NCBI GenBank assembly: GCA_937872465.1
Contig: CALMSR010000009.1
Location: forward strand, 1 to 32,577
DNA length: 32,577 bases
Direction of reading: 5' to 3'
DNA from: an uncultured Paracoccaceae bacterium
Lineage (GTDB): Bacteria; Pseudomonadota; Alphaproteobacteria; Rhodobacterales; Rhodobacteraceae
Shown here in pieces: positions 17,550 through 26,369 of the stretch. A program made the translations under genes and the position numbers. Positions within the stretch are counted from its first letter, which is position 1. Each line of letters opens with the position of its first letter. Under the pieces are notes generated by a model. The model saw only the letters and a program-made list of their open reading frames with translations, did no database searches and was not told the DNA's origin.

Positions 17550-18890
17550 TTAGGTCTCCTCCCGAATGACGTTGCGGTTGCGCCACTTGATGGCGACGTG
17601 GACCGGAATGCCGGCCAGGATCAGCAGGAATCCGAGGAACACGGTCTCGGCCCCGGCGCCGTAGATCGCCCAGAGCGCGTAGAGAAAGCCCAAGGCGCCG
17701 AGGACGGCGACCCTGGCGAGCTGCGGACCCGCGACGCTGCGGCCGGTGCGGAGCAGGATCATCAGCTCCGCCAGCGCGCAGAGCGCGTAGGGCAGCAGGC
17801 TCGACATGACCGCGAGCAGGATGATGGCGTTGAAGGCGCCGACGAGGCCCTGCGCGAAATTCATCGCGACGAGGATCGAGGCGAGCAGATTCGAGAAGAC
17901 CAGCGCGTTCGCCGGGGTGCCGTACCGCGAGAGGTGTCCGAGACGCTCGGGGAACACCCGGTCGAGCGCCGCGCCGTAGGGCACCTGACCGGTCAGCAGC
18001 GTGAAGCCGTTGAGCGTGCCGAAGGTCGAGATCACTGCGCCGATGGCGACCAGGATGCCGCCGGTGCCCCCCCACATCACCCGCGCCGCATCGGCGAGGG
18101 GCGCCGCCGAGGCCGCGAGTTCTGCCGATGGCACCACCCCGATGGCGACGGTGGTGACCGAGATGTAGACGGCGGCAGCAATAAGGACGCCGAGGATCGT
18201 TGCCCGCGGGATGGTGCGCTCCGGGTCGATCACGTCGCCGGCCGGCACGGTCGCCGACTCGAGGCCGAGATAGGCCCAGAGCGTCAGCGCCGCCGCGGCG
18301 GAGATGGCGGCGAGGTCAGACTGCCCGGAGGTGTTCCAGGGCGTGAAGTTGGCGCCATCGACCCAGAGGAACCCGAGCGTGCCGATCAGGACGAGCGGCA
18401 CCAGCTTCAGGACGGTCGTGACGATCTGCACGAGCCCTGCCTCGGCGACGCCGCGGATGTTGACGAGGGTAAGGGTCCAGATCGAGATCAGCGCCACCGC
18501 GAGGCTGGAGGACTGGGAGGCGCCGATGCCGGGAAAGAGGAAGCCGACATAGCCGGCGAGCGCCACCGCCACACCGGCGTTGCCGGTCCAGAGCGCGATC
18601 CAGTAGCCCCAGGCGATGATGAAGCCGGCGAATTCACCGAAGCCCGCTTCGGTGTAGGCGTAGGGCCCGCCGGTCCGCGTCACGATCCGCGACAGCCTCC
18701 CGAAGATCACCGCCAGCACCAGCGCGCCAAGCGACGTCACCGTCCAGCCGACGAGCGAGATCGGCCCGAAGGCCGCCAGCGAGGCCGGCAGGAGGAAGAT
18801 GCCCGAGCCGATCATGTTGCCGACGACGAGCGCGGTGCAGGCGACCAGCCCGAGCCCACCCCCGGCCGCGACGCTCGCCCCGGTCGCCAT
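17550..18890 (-). CDS. APC-family amino-acid permease, probable arginine/ornithine exchanger
   Basis: A 446-aa membrane protein with about 12 hydrophobic segments. The first, LVACTALVVGNMIGSGIFLLP, holds the GSGIF substrate-binding loop typical of AdiC/PotE/ArcD-type APC antiporters. TGGPYAYTEAGFGEFAGFIIAWGYWI is the conserved segment after TM2, and LWAYLGLESATVPAGD corresponds to the TM6 loop. Membership in the basic amino-acid/polyamine antiporter branch is a reasonable reading. It lies 3 bp from arcA and 4 bp from the upstream YfcC-type carrier, so it is almost surely part of the arc operon, importing arginine against ornithine. Substrate is inferred from context only. There is hardly any ribosome-binding site; coupling to the upstream stop is likely. 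Confidence 0.85.
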   Translation of the reverse strand: MATGASVAAGGGLGLVACTALVVGNMIGSGIFLLPASLAAFGPISLVGWTVTSLGALVLAVIFGRLSRIVTRTGGPYAYTEAGFGEFAGFIIAWGYWIALWTGNAGVAVALAGYVGFLFPGIGASQSSSLAVALISIWTLTLVNIRGVAEAGLVQIVTTVLKLVPLVLIGTLGFLWVDGANFTPWNTSGQSDLAAISAAAALTLWAYLGLESATVPAGDVIDPERTIPRATILGVLIAAAVYISVTTVAIGVVPSAELAASAAPLADAARVMWGGTGGILVAIGAVISTFGTLNGFTLLTGQVPYGAALDRVFPERLGHLSRYGTPANALVFSNLLASILVAMNFAQGLVGAFNAIILLAVMSSLLPYALCALAELMILLRTGRSVAGPQLARVAVLGALGFLYALWAIYGAGAETVFLGFLLILAGIPVHVAIKWRNRNVIREET

Positions 18891-18894
18891 CGCT

Positions 18895-20397
18895 TCAGTT
18901 CGCCGGCGCCGCTGCCGGCGCCGGGGCCGATGGGGGCGCGTCCGTCATCATCGCCGTGACGCTGAGCGCCGCCGAGATGATCACCGCGAGGATCACGAGC
19001 AGCGGCCAGACGAAGCGGAGCCAGCGGTCGTAGGCCACGCGCCCGATCGCGAGCCCGCCCATGACGACGGCGAAGGTCGGGTTGAAGAGGTTCACCCAGC
19101 CGTTCGCCGACTGGTAGGCGGTGACCGTCAGGTCGCGCTGCACCCCGGCGAAGTCCGACAGCGGCGCCAGGATCGGCATCGTGAGCACCGCGAGCCCCGA
19201 CGACGAGGGCACGAGGAACGACAGGATCGTCTGGAACGCCAGCATCACGTTGATGAAGAGCACGTTGCCGAAGTCGGCGAGCGTGCCGGCCAGCGCGTTC
19301 AGGATGGTGTCGGTGATCTTGCCGGCGTCCATGATAACGACGATACCCCGGGCGACGCCGATGATCAGCGCGACCCCGAGCAGGTCACGCGCGCCGTTGA
19401 CGAAAGTGTCGACGAAGGTGTGCTCGTCCATCTTCGTCGCGTCGTCGAACTTGGCGACGAAGAAGGTGAAGATGGCCATTCCGAGAAACAGGGCCGACAT
19501 CTCGCCCATCCACCAGCCCAGGCTGATGACGCCGTAGAGCATAATGACGAAGGTTAGTCCAAAGAGCGCGAGTATGATCTCGCGGACGCGGGTGAACTCC
19601 GGCAGCGGCGCTCCGACCTCGGAGCCCTTGAGGAAGTGCTGGATATTGTCCTCGCGCTGCGCCGCCACCACCGACCGCGCCGGCTCCTCCTTCACCCGCT
19701 TGGCGTAGCGCATGACGTAGGCGATGCCCGCCAGGAGGCAGGCGAAGAGAATGAAGACCCGCAGCACAAGGCCGTCGGTGAAGGGCACGCCGGCGGCGTT
19801 CGAGGCGATTACCGTCGCGAAGGCGTTGAAGGTCGAGCCGAGCGTGCCGATGCCGCAGCCGAGCATGATGACGGCGACCCCGGTCAGCGCGTCGTAGCCG
19901 GCACGGATGAAGACCGGCAGCACGATCGCGTAGAAGGCCAGGCTCTCCTCGGCCATGCCGTAGCTGGTGCCGCCGGCGGCGAATGCCGCCATCAGGATCG
20001 GGATCATCCAGATCTCGCGGCCCTTCAGCGCCGTCAGCAGCCAGCCGATGCCGGCGTCGATCGCCCCGGTCTTGGTGACCACGGCGAGGAAGCCGCCGAT
20101 GATCAGCACGAAGACCGCCACGTCGATGGCGTTCGCCATTCCCGTTGCCGGGTCGTAGAGCCCGGCGATCGGCGCCATCAGCACGGCGACGAGCCCCTGC
20201 GGGTTCGGCTCGACCTGGGCGTAGGTGCCGGGCACCGGCGCCTCGCGCCCGAGCGTCTCGTTGAAGGCGCGCTCGTACTGGCCGGCCGGAATGATCCAGG
20301 TCAGCGCCGCGACGACGATGATGAGTGCGAAAAGGATCGTGAACGCGGTCGGGAACTTCTTCATCGGCCTACCCTGCTTCGGCAGGCGCGCCTGCAT
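18895..20397 (-). CDS. YfcC/DcuC-family carrier (second arginine/ornithine transporter candidate)
   Basis: A 500-aa polytopic protein of the YfcC family (C4-dicarboxylate-carrier-like fold, Pfam DcuC group). A basic start, KKFPTAFTILFALIIVVAAL, leads to ALTWIIPAGQYER, a signature of the family. Further conserved loops are GGTSYGMAEESLAFYAIVLP and LGCGIGTLGSTFNAFATVIA, with hydrophobic stretches throughout and a last segment near residue 475. Some members encoded in arginine deiminase clusters of Gram-positive bacteria act as arginine/ornithine exchangers, so a parallel role here is plausible beside the APC permease. The start at 20397 has GGGAGGGA upstream; Met12 (MKKFP) is an alternative. 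The C-terminus is an Ala/Pro-rich tail. Confidence 0.82.
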   Translation of the reverse strand: MQARLPKQGRPMKKFPTAFTILFALIIVVAALTWIIPAGQYERAFNETLGREAPVPGTYAQVEPNPQGLVAVLMAPIAGLYDPATGMANAIDVAVFVLIIGGFLAVVTKTGAIDAGIGWLLTALKGREIWMIPILMAAFAAGGTSYGMAEESLAFYAIVLPVFIRAGYDALTGVAVIMLGCGIGTLGSTFNAFATVIASNAAGVPFTDGLVLRVFILFACLLAGIAYVMRYAKRVKEEPARSVVAAQREDNIQHFLKGSEVGAPLPEFTRVREIILALFGLTFVIMLYGVISLGWWMGEMSALFLGMAIFTFFVAKFDDATKMDEHTFVDTFVNGARDLLGVALIIGVARGIVVIMDAGKITDTILNALAGTLADFGNVLFINVMLAFQTILSFLVPSSSGLAVLTMPILAPLSDFAGVQRDLTVTAYQSANGWVNLFNPTFAVVMGGLAIGRVAYDRWLRFVWPLLVILAVIISAALSVTAMMTDAPPSAPAPAAAPAN

Positions 20398-20462
20398 CGG
20401 CGTCCCTCCCAGGCCACCCGGCGCGCCGGATTGTTGTTCGTTGCGCCCCGCGGCGCGATGCG

Positions 20463-20732
20463 TCAGCCGTCCTGTCCAGCCTCCTTCAGAATGCGGTCGA
20501 TCTCGCCCTCGAGCTCCGCGATCACCGTGCGGTAGTCGCCGATCTCCGGTCGCTCCGCGGCATCCGGGCGCGCCTCGAACACGGCGAGACTTTGCCGCGC
20601 CAAGGCGTATTCCTCGCAGATCTCGCAGAAATCGGGGTTGGACCCGGCCAGCCTCCGCAGGGTCGCTGCCGCCTCCGGAAAGCGCTCCAACGCCTGCGCG
20701 AGTCTCGCGTCAGCCACGTCAGCCTTCGCCAT
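20463..20732 (-). CDS. Small helical protein, first gene of the arc operon
   Basis: An 89-aa soluble, fully helical protein. The core LAGSNPDFCEICEEYALARQ has a C-x2-C pair and an acidic face, followed by helices ending EIDRILKEA. I do not know a function; small proteins with this SNPDFxExCEEY-type pattern do occur in proteobacteria. It is the promoter-proximal gene, 65 bp ahead of the YfcC-type carrier, with a 13-bp element 57 nt upstream shared with gltS. Start at 20732, with GAGCGGGG a few bases upstream. The two cysteines might respond to redox state or bind metal, but two are too few for a full site without partners. Confidence 0.65.
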   Translation of the reverse strand: MAKADVADARLAQALERFPEAAATLRRLAGSNPDFCEICEEYALARQSLAVFEARPDAAERPEIGDYRTVIAELEGEIDRILKEAGQDG

Positions 20733-20788
20733 TGCGCAACCCCGCTCGGAAGACGGGACCGAGACTCCCCGAACCTCACGGGTCTTCG

Positions 20789-20801
20789 AAGTACGTTACC
20801 G
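20789..20801 (-). promoter_or_regulatory. 13-bp element upstream of the arc operon (copy A)
   Basis: CGGTAACGTACTT on the minus strand, 57 nt before the ATG of the 89-aa gene. An identical copy lies 58 nt before the gltS start. Flanking bases on its 5' side also agree in part (GCA-x2-TG). Equal spacing suggests a promoter or operator element. Confidence 0.5.
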
Positions 20802-20823
20802 TTAGCAACAGGTGCGCCGCGTG

Positions 20824-22038
20824 CTACAGACGGAGAAAAAGCGTGATCGCCCCGACGTTGACGATGTCGACGAAGAAGGCCGAGACCAGCGGCAGGATCA
20901 CGAAGGCGTTCGGGGAGGGTCCATAGCGCTTCGTGATCGCTGACATGCTGGCGATCGCGGTGGGGGTCGAGCCGAGCGAGAGCCCGGTGAAGCCTCCCGA
21001 AAGGACGGCCGCCTGATAGTTCTGCCCGAGCGCCGGGAAGACCACGAGGACGATATAGGTCGCCGCCACCACCGTCTGGACCGCGACGAGTAGGAAGAGG
21101 TCGGCCGCGCTGCCGGCCAGCGTCCAGAGCTGCATGCTCATCAGCGACATCGCGAGGAAGATCGACAGCGCGTAGCTGGACAGCAGCTCGAGCGCCGGCG
21201 TGTGCGCGGGCCAGCGGAGCCGCGGCAACAGGACCGGCACGGTGTTCGACAGCAGGATCCCCGCGATCAGACAGGGCACGAAGAGCGGCAGGGTGATGCC
21301 GGTCGTCTCGGTTAACCAGGCGTGGGCGAGATAGCCGAGGATCACCGCCACGTTGACCGCGAGCATCGCGCGCATCACGCCCATCTTGTCGATCGGCGCC
21401 GCATCGGCCTCCGGCGGCAGCTCCCCGTCCTCCGGGTCGGTTCCCGGCACCGCTACCTGGTTCCTCTCGATCAGGAACTTCGCCAACGGCCCACCGAGCA
21501 GGCTGGCGATGATCAGGCTGACCGTGGCGACCGCGATGCCGCTCTCCAGCGCGGCCGGGAATCCGTGCTCGGCAGCGATCGTCGGCCCCCAGGCGATCGC
21601 CGTGCCGTGCCCGCCGACGAGCGACATCGATCCGGCGACCACCCCCGCCGCCTTCGGCATCCCGAGCAGGACCGCACCGACGGTGCCGACCGTGTCCTGC
21701 AGGAAGACGAAGGCGACCGTCACGAGGCAGAGAATGCCAAGCACGCGGCCGCCTGCGGCGAGGTCGGCGAGCCTCGCGTTCACGCCGACCGTGGCGAAGA
21801 AGATGACGAGCAGCTTGTCGCGCGTCGTCATGTCGAATCCGACGTCGACGCGGAAGATGATGTGCAGCGCCCAGAAGACGAGCGCGGCGACGAAGCCGCC
21901 GGTGACCGGCTCGGGAATGCTGTAGCGCCTCAGAAACTCGACGCGCTGGGTGATGAGCACCCCGACGAAGAAGAAGACGATCCCGATCGTGAGCGAAAGA
22001 AAGTCGGGCGCCACCAGCTCTCTCGCTCCGGTCTCCAC
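20824..22038 (-). CDS. gltS: Sodium/glutamate symporter
   Basis: A 404-aa membrane protein of the ESS family importing glutamate with sodium. Hallmarks are RRYSIPEPVTGGFVAALVFW near residue 40, FFATVGVNARLADL near 82, the re-entrant loop MSLVGGHGTAIAWGPTIA near 140, and a matching second-half loop GGFTGLSLGSTPTAIASM near 350. A hydrophilic loop around residues 195-220 (acidic, Pro-rich) divides the two halves. The start is a GTG at 22038 with AGAGGAG about 7-8 nt upstream. It is transcribed towards the arc operon but separated from it by 91 bp with its own repeat element, so it is probably an independent unit. It is divergent from the TPR protein gene. Confidence 0.92.
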   Translation of the reverse strand: METGARELVAPDFLSLTIGIVFFFVGVLITQRVEFLRRYSIPEPVTGGFVAALVFWALHIIFRVDVGFDMTTRDKLLVIFFATVGVNARLADLAAGGRVLGILCLVTVAFVFLQDTVGTVGAVLLGMPKAAGVVAGSMSLVGGHGTAIAWGPTIAAEHGFPAALESGIAVATVSLIIASLLGGPLAKFLIERNQVAVPGTDPEDGELPPEADAAPIDKMGVMRAMLAVNVAVILGYLAHAWLTETTGITLPLFVPCLIAGILLSNTVPVLLPRLRWPAHTPALELLSSYALSIFLAMSLMSMQLWTLAGSAADLFLLVAVQTVVAATYIVLVVFPALGQNYQAAVLSGGFTGLSLGSTPTAIASMSAITKRYGPSPNAFVILPLVSAFFVDIVNVGAITLFLRL

Positions 22039-22095
22039 GGCGACGCTCCTCTTCCGATGCGCCGACGCAACCTCGGCAGGCCTGGACGTCCGGCA

Positions 22096-22108
22096 AAGTA
22101 CGTTACCG
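22096..22108 (-). promoter_or_regulatory. 13-bp element upstream of gltS (copy B)
   Basis: The same CGGTAACGTACTT as at 20789-20801, here 58 nt before the gltS GTG and 89 bp before the divergent TPR gene. A weaker 9-bp match (AAGTACGTT on the plus strand) lies at 27913-27921 between the aminotransferase and TAXI genes. Confidence 0.5.
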
Positions 22109-22196
22109 GCTACTACATGCTCCCCCCAGGTTTCGGAAGACGCGCGCCTGTGCCAAGATCCGGAACGGATTGCGGAGCGGGCCTGGCGGTCGGATC

Positions 22197-23789
22197 ATGG
22201 TGCGGGAGGAGCAGAAGGAATCGGCCGACGCCGTCCTGGCGGAACTCGCCCGCATTCTCGGATCACCGCGTTTCGATGCCAGCGAGCGCAACAGGCGCTT
22301 CCTGACCTATGTCGTCGAGGAAGCCCTCGCCGGGCGGAGCGAGCGCATCAAGGCCTACACGATCGCCACCGAGGTCTTCGGGCGCGACTCGAAGTTCGAC
22401 CCGCAGCTCGACTCGATTGTCCGCATCGAGGCAGGCCGGCTCCGGCGGGCGCTGGAGCACTACTATCTGACCGACGGCCGGACGAGCGGTCTGCGCATCG
22501 ACATTCCCCGCGGCGGCTACGCGCCGGTCTTCGCCGTGGAGGCGGTCGCGCTGCCGCAGGCCCTTGCCGGCTCTCCGCGTATCCTGGTGACGGCCTTCGA
22601 GGAGGAGGGCGACCAGTCCTCCTTCCCGACCTTCACCCGCGGCTTCACCCGCTCGCTGATCATCGCGCTCACCCGATTCACCGGCCTGCGGGTTTTCGGC
22701 GCCGAGACCGCGCTGCGCCATCCGAGCGACTTCGACCTCGGCGCGTCCAGGCGAGAAGTCGGTGCCGACTACCTCGTCACCGGCCAGACCTCGCTGCAGC
22801 CGGACCACTTCGAAGTCGACGTCCTCCTGGTCGAGGCCGCAACGGGAAGGGTCGTCTGGGCCGAAACCTTCGAGCGGCAGCTCAAACCTTCGGAGATCAT
22901 CGCGCTCCGCAACGACGTGGCGAACCGCGTTGCGCGGGCCTTTGCGCCGCCCTACGGCGCGATCCGGTCCGATCGCGCCCGCGATGCGGAGGGAAAGGCG
23001 CCGGAACTTCTCGGGAGCTACGCCGCCGTGCTGCTGTTCTACGCCTACTGGCGCACCTTCGACCAGGCGATGATCGAGGCGGTGCGTGTGGGACTGGAGC
23101 AGGCCGTTGCGACCGAGCCCGACTATGCCGAGGCGCTGGCCTGCCTGTCGCTCGTCTACTCCAACGCCTACCGCTTCGGTCATGTCACCGGAGCGCCCGA
23201 CCCGGACCCGCGGGATCGGGCCGCCGCGCTCGCCGCCCGCGCGGTCGAGCTCGCCCCGAGCTCGAGCTGGGCGCGCTATGCCCTCGGGCTGGCGCGCTGG
23301 TTCTCCGGCAGCCCTGCGGCCGCACTCGAGGCCCTCGAGGCCGGCCGCGCCCTCAACCCGAACGACACGACGATCCTCGCCGACCTCGGCCAGCGCTATG
23401 CGATGCTGGCGCGATGGGACGAGGCCGTGCCGCTGCTGGAGGAATCCTACGCCGGCAATCCGGCACAGCCCGGAAGCTATCGCATCGGCCTCTTTCTCTA
23501 CCACTTCGCCCACGGCCGCTTCGCCGAGGCGCTGGCCGAGGCCAGGCGGGTCAATGCGCCCCAGGTTCTCTACGGCCATGTCGCCGTCGCCGCCGCGGCG
23601 GCCGAGCTCGGTCTCGACGACGAGGCGGCCGACGCGGTCTCGGCAATCCGGGGCCTCGATCCCGACTATGGCGTCCACATCGTCGACGACCTCGAGGGCC
23701 GCCACGTGGCACCGGAGCTCGTGCCCCTGATTGTCGCCGGCCTCGAGAAGGCCGGCATGCCGATCGCCGAGTCGAGCCGGTCCTCGTAG
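22197..23789 (+). CDS. TPR protein with regulator-like N-terminal domain
   Basis: About 530 aa from the ATG at 22197 (an upstream in-frame TTG is less likely). Residues 1-110 match the domain found at the front of many CadC/adenylate-cyclase-like TPR proteins: RFLTYVVEEALAGRSERIKA, EVFGRDSKFDPQLDSIVRIE, RRALEHYY and IDIPRGGYAPVF. Residues about 120-260 resemble the TolB-N/FlgO-like module (RILVTAFEE … GADYLVTGQTSL … GRVVWAETFER). The rest is TPR-like helices (ALACLSLVYSNAYRFG, WARYALGLARWFSG, AVPLLEESYAGNPA). There is no cyclase or clear DNA-binding domain. Divergence from gltS and closeness to the arc operon make control of these genes plausible but unproven. Confidence 0.72.
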   Translation: MVREEQKESADAVLAELARILGSPRFDASERNRRFLTYVVEEALAGRSERIKAYTIATEVFGRDSKFDPQLDSIVRIEAGRLRRALEHYYLTDGRTSGLRIDIPRGGYAPVFAVEAVALPQALAGSPRILVTAFEEEGDQSSFPTFTRGFTRSLIIALTRFTGLRVFGAETALRHPSDFDLGASRREVGADYLVTGQTSLQPDHFEVDVLLVEAATGRVVWAETFERQLKPSEIIALRNDVANRVARAFAPPYGAIRSDRARDAEGKAPELLGSYAAVLLFYAYWRTFDQAMIEAVRVGLEQAVATEPDYAEALACLSLVYSNAYRFGHVTGAPDPDPRDRAAALAARAVELAPSSSWARYALGLARWFSGSPAAALEALEAGRALNPNDTTILADLGQRYAMLARWDEAVPLLEESYAGNPAQPGSYRIGLFLYHFAHGRFAEALAEARRVNAPQVLYGHVAVAAAAAELGLDDEAADAVSAIRGLDPDYGVHIVDDLEGRHVAPELVPLIVAGLEKAGMPIAESSRSS

Positions 23790-24300
23790 GCGCATGTCAC
23801 GCTGGCATCCTCGGGATCGAGCTGCTTGAAGCGAGGGCCACCGACTTCGTGGTCCGATTCGCGGTCTTCGGCCTCTTCGGCTTGCGGCCGCGACAAGCGC
23901 GCCTCCTGAAAGCGCCAGCGGCCGAGACCGTCGTCGACCAATCGAGCTCGCGGCTGCACGTCGGCGGGCCTGCGTTGCCTGTCCGATCACCCGGATGGGC
24001 GGATACCCTTCTCGCTGAGTTCGGCGGCGATTTAGCGGCCCACGGAGGTTACGCACGAGGGCGAGCACTCGTTCCAATCACCAAGCCGGAAGGCCCTCAA
24101 TGCCGTTGGGGCCAGCCGCTGGCGAATGACCGGTGCGGAGTGCCGCAATTCATGTCTACAATTCGCCCGATGACGGCGCCGGGCCGGCTTCGGCGATGGC
24201 GCCAGCCGGCGCGTCAGGCCGTTCGCGGGGAGGTCGGCGTGGGCCGTGGTGTCATCTCGCGGGGTTGGTTCACAGTAAGGGCTGCTCACCCGCGGGCCAT
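23790..24300. other. 511-bp gene-free stretch next to recombinase remnants
   Basis: Frames on both strands are broken or compositionally odd, and none shows a family motif. G+C stays high. Adjacent to a truncated tyrosine recombinase, it probably holds decayed element DNA or the old attachment region, but no tRNA fragment or terminal repeat could be seen. Confidence 0.4.
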
Positions 24301-24792
24301 CTACTTCTGGCCGCCAACGATTTTCAACCTTGGCCGCAGCAACTCGCCCACCGCGTTGACGCCGGCCCGCAGGGGGGACTCGATCAGATGCGCGTAGCGC
24401 TGGGTGGTGCCGATCTGGGTGTGGCCGAGCAGCTTGCCGATCATCTCGAGCGACGCGCCCCCCGAAACCAGCAACGAGGCGAAGGTGTGGCGCAGATAGT
24501 GGATGCGGACGTCGGGGATGTGTGCCACCTCGCGCATCCGGGCCCAGAAGTGCTTCAGCTCGATCACCGGCTGGCCCTCAAGATCACCCGGGAAGAGAAA
24601 CGGGCAGCCCGCCGGCGCGGCCTCGCGGCGTAGCCGGACGAGTGCAACTGCCTCGGTCGAGATCGGGATGCGGTGGATGCGCCGCTGCTTGGTGTAGGCC
24701 GCCTGCTTGGTCCAGATCGCGAGCTCAAGGTTGAACTGATCGAAGGTGGCGGTGCGGACCTCGCCAAGCCGGGCGCCGGTCAGCATGCAGAG
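24301..24792 (-). pseudogene. Tyrosine recombinase, C-terminal catalytic half only
   Basis: The catalytic domain of a phage-type integrase with Arg in LTGARLGEVR, Lys in the TKQRRIHRIPI hairpin, H-x-x-R in IHYLRHTFASLL, the LLGHTQ histidine and the nucleophile in TQRYAHL. The N-terminal arm- and core-binding domains are missing: homology stops near 24792, where a serine recombinase begins on the other strand. The nominal ORF opens at 24828 inside that foreign sequence. At ~165 residues it is less than half a normal integrase, so it is a remnant even though the catalytic residues survive. Confidence 0.8.
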
Positions 24793-25735
24793 CCTCTGGG
24801 AGGCCGTGCAGCAGCGCCTCGCCGCCAACCGCCGCCGGCGAGCGACCGGAGGATCCGCCCGGGACCCGAGCCCGCTCGCGGGCCGGGTGCGCGATCCCGA
24901 TGGCCTGAAGATGCGCCCGAGCCATGCCCGGAAGAAGGGGCGGCGCTACCGCTACTATGTCAGTGCTGCGCTGATCGAGGAGGGTGTCGCTCACGGCGCG
25001 CGGGGCTGGCGCATCCCGGCGGCTGAGCTGGAGGCGGCAGTCGCCCGGACCATCGCCGCCAAGCTCCGGGATCCGGCGTTCCAGGCACGGATGATCGCAT
25101 CCGCCCTGTCCGGAGAAGCTGCATGCGTCGCTCTGAAGCAAATGTGCTCGCAAGTCAGCGAGCTGCTGCAGGATGCCGCCTCCCGGACTGCGAGAGAGAT
25201 CCTGCAGATGCTCGTCACGAGGGTCGCGTTGACCGGCGATGAGCTTAGGGCAGACGTGAGCCCTGCGAACCTTCGGGGTGCTGGGAACGGACGCATCCCC
25301 GGCCTCGCTGCCCTGGAGCTTCCCGACTTCAGCGTCTCCGCGACGCTGAAGCTGCAGCGGCGCGGGCCGGAGCTGCGTGTGATCCTTGGCGGCGCTGCGG
25401 CACCGCCACCGACGCCCGACCCGCATCTCGTCCGGACCCTGATCGAGGCACGCTGCCGCCTCGCCGATTATCTCGACCCGGCCACGCGTCCCGGCATCGG
25501 CGACATCGCCCGGCGCGAAGGCATCGACATTGGCGACGTGTCGCGATCCCTGCAGCTGGCCTTCCTCGCGCCGGACCTCGTCCAGCGCATCCTCGGTGCC
25601 ACCCAGCCGGTCAGCCTGACGGCGGACCAGGAAGCGCTCGCGCGAGGGGTAGCCTGCCGCGATCTGCTCCAGCTGGACGAGGTCGGCGCGGCGAACGGCG
25701 GTGGCCGACTGCAGGCCCTGCGCGGCTCAGATTGA
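24785..25735 (+). pseudogene. Large serine recombinase, C-terminal half only
   Basis: The frame begins SLWEAVQQRLAANRRRR and continues DPSPLAGRVRDPDGLKMRP and RKKGRRYRYYVSAAL, then GWRIPAAELEAAVARTIA: the zinc-ribbon and downstream regions of a large serine recombinase, followed by a C-terminal DNA-binding part (RPGIGDIARREGIDIGDVSR looks like a helix-turn-helix). The N-terminal resolvase domain with the catalytic serine is absent, cut at the junction with the tyrosine recombinase remnant. The remaining reading frame is undamaged, so the truncation may be fairly recent. It cannot be catalytic. It is a different recombinase from the complete one at 12186, with little shared sequence. Confidence 0.75.
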
Positions 25736-25768
25736 GCTGCACCTGGTACCTCACCATAGGAGACTATC

Positions 25769-26158
25769 ATGTCGGATTTCGAACGACTGGACGATCAGAG
25801 CAAGGCCCTCCTCCAGATCAAGATGGATGGCCATGTCGAAGCCTGCATTCTTGCCGCTCGTCAGCAGAATATCGGGATCGGAGAAGCGATGAAGCTCGCC
25901 GCAGCGGCATTCCTCAGGGAGTTTGTCGCCTGGCAGTTTGACCGATCAGCAAAATCGGCGGTTCTCGATGGCGCACTTGGCCAGACGTACCCACAGCCGT
26001 TCGCGGTGTTTACTCGGCGGCTCCCGCGGCTCTGCGAGCTCGATTCGCTCTACTGCGACCGCATCCTCGCGCGATGGGAAGCCTTCGCGAAGGACGAGGC
26101 CGAGCAGCTGGCCTGCGGGCTCCGACCGGAGGACGGAGCGCTGGAGGCGGCGGAGTGA
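25769..26158 (+). CDS. Unknown 129-aa helical protein
   Basis: Met at 25769 has a strong AGGAGA 6 nt upstream. The protein starts FERLDDQSKALLQIKMDGHV, followed by IGIGEAMKLAAAAFLREFVAW, a helix like those in small DNA-binding or accessory proteins, and ends with an acidic segment. I do not recognise the family. It lies 33 bp after the truncated serine recombinase on the same strand, so it is probably an accessory gene of that lost element. Good ribosome-binding site and intact frame argue it is a true gene. Confidence 0.55.
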   Translation: MSDFERLDDQSKALLQIKMDGHVEACILAARQQNIGIGEAMKLAAAAFLREFVAWQFDRSAKSAVLDGALGQTYPQPFAVFTRRLPRLCELDSLYCDRILARWEAFAKDEAEQLACGLRPEDGALEAAE

Positions 26159-26171
26159 GCGGCAGGGCCCC

Positions 26172-26279
26172 CGCCTCGGCCACCGATTGGCCCTGCGATA
26201 CCAATACGTCGACCTGTCGGAGCTTGGCGACGATCTCCTCGGGCTTATGCTTCTTCCGGGGTATTCCTCTATTCTCCAA
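26172..26279 (-). pseudogene. IS3-family transposase OrfA fragment
   Basis: On the minus strand RKKHKPEEIVAKLRQVDVL and VSQGQSVAEA match the N-terminus of IS3-group OrfA (helix-turn-helix protein); after VSQGQSVAEA the frame runs into unrelated proline-rich sequence at about 26172. The normal start codon before RKKHK is missing. Upstream, minus-strand sequence to about 26330 resembles the IS left-end leader. The rest of the IS, including OrfB, is gone. Confidence 0.7.
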
Positions 26280-26369
26280 CTGGCTCGAAAGCCTACTTCA
26301 GGGAGGACCACTCTTCAGGGGGCAGGCCAAGCAGGGCGCAGTTCAAATTACGCCGGCGGGCCGCCAGGA

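Noticed and set aside
14342..18959. Very long plus-strand open frames (685 and 893 aa) antisense to the arc genes
   Set aside because: Composed of Asp/Arg/Gly/His-rich low-complexity sequence without motifs; they are shadows of high-G+C arcC, arcB, arcA and the permease gene.
22263..24077. 604-aa minus-strand frame opposite the TPR gene
   Set aside because: Arg/Gly/Asp-rich antisense translation of a well-supported gene; no family features.
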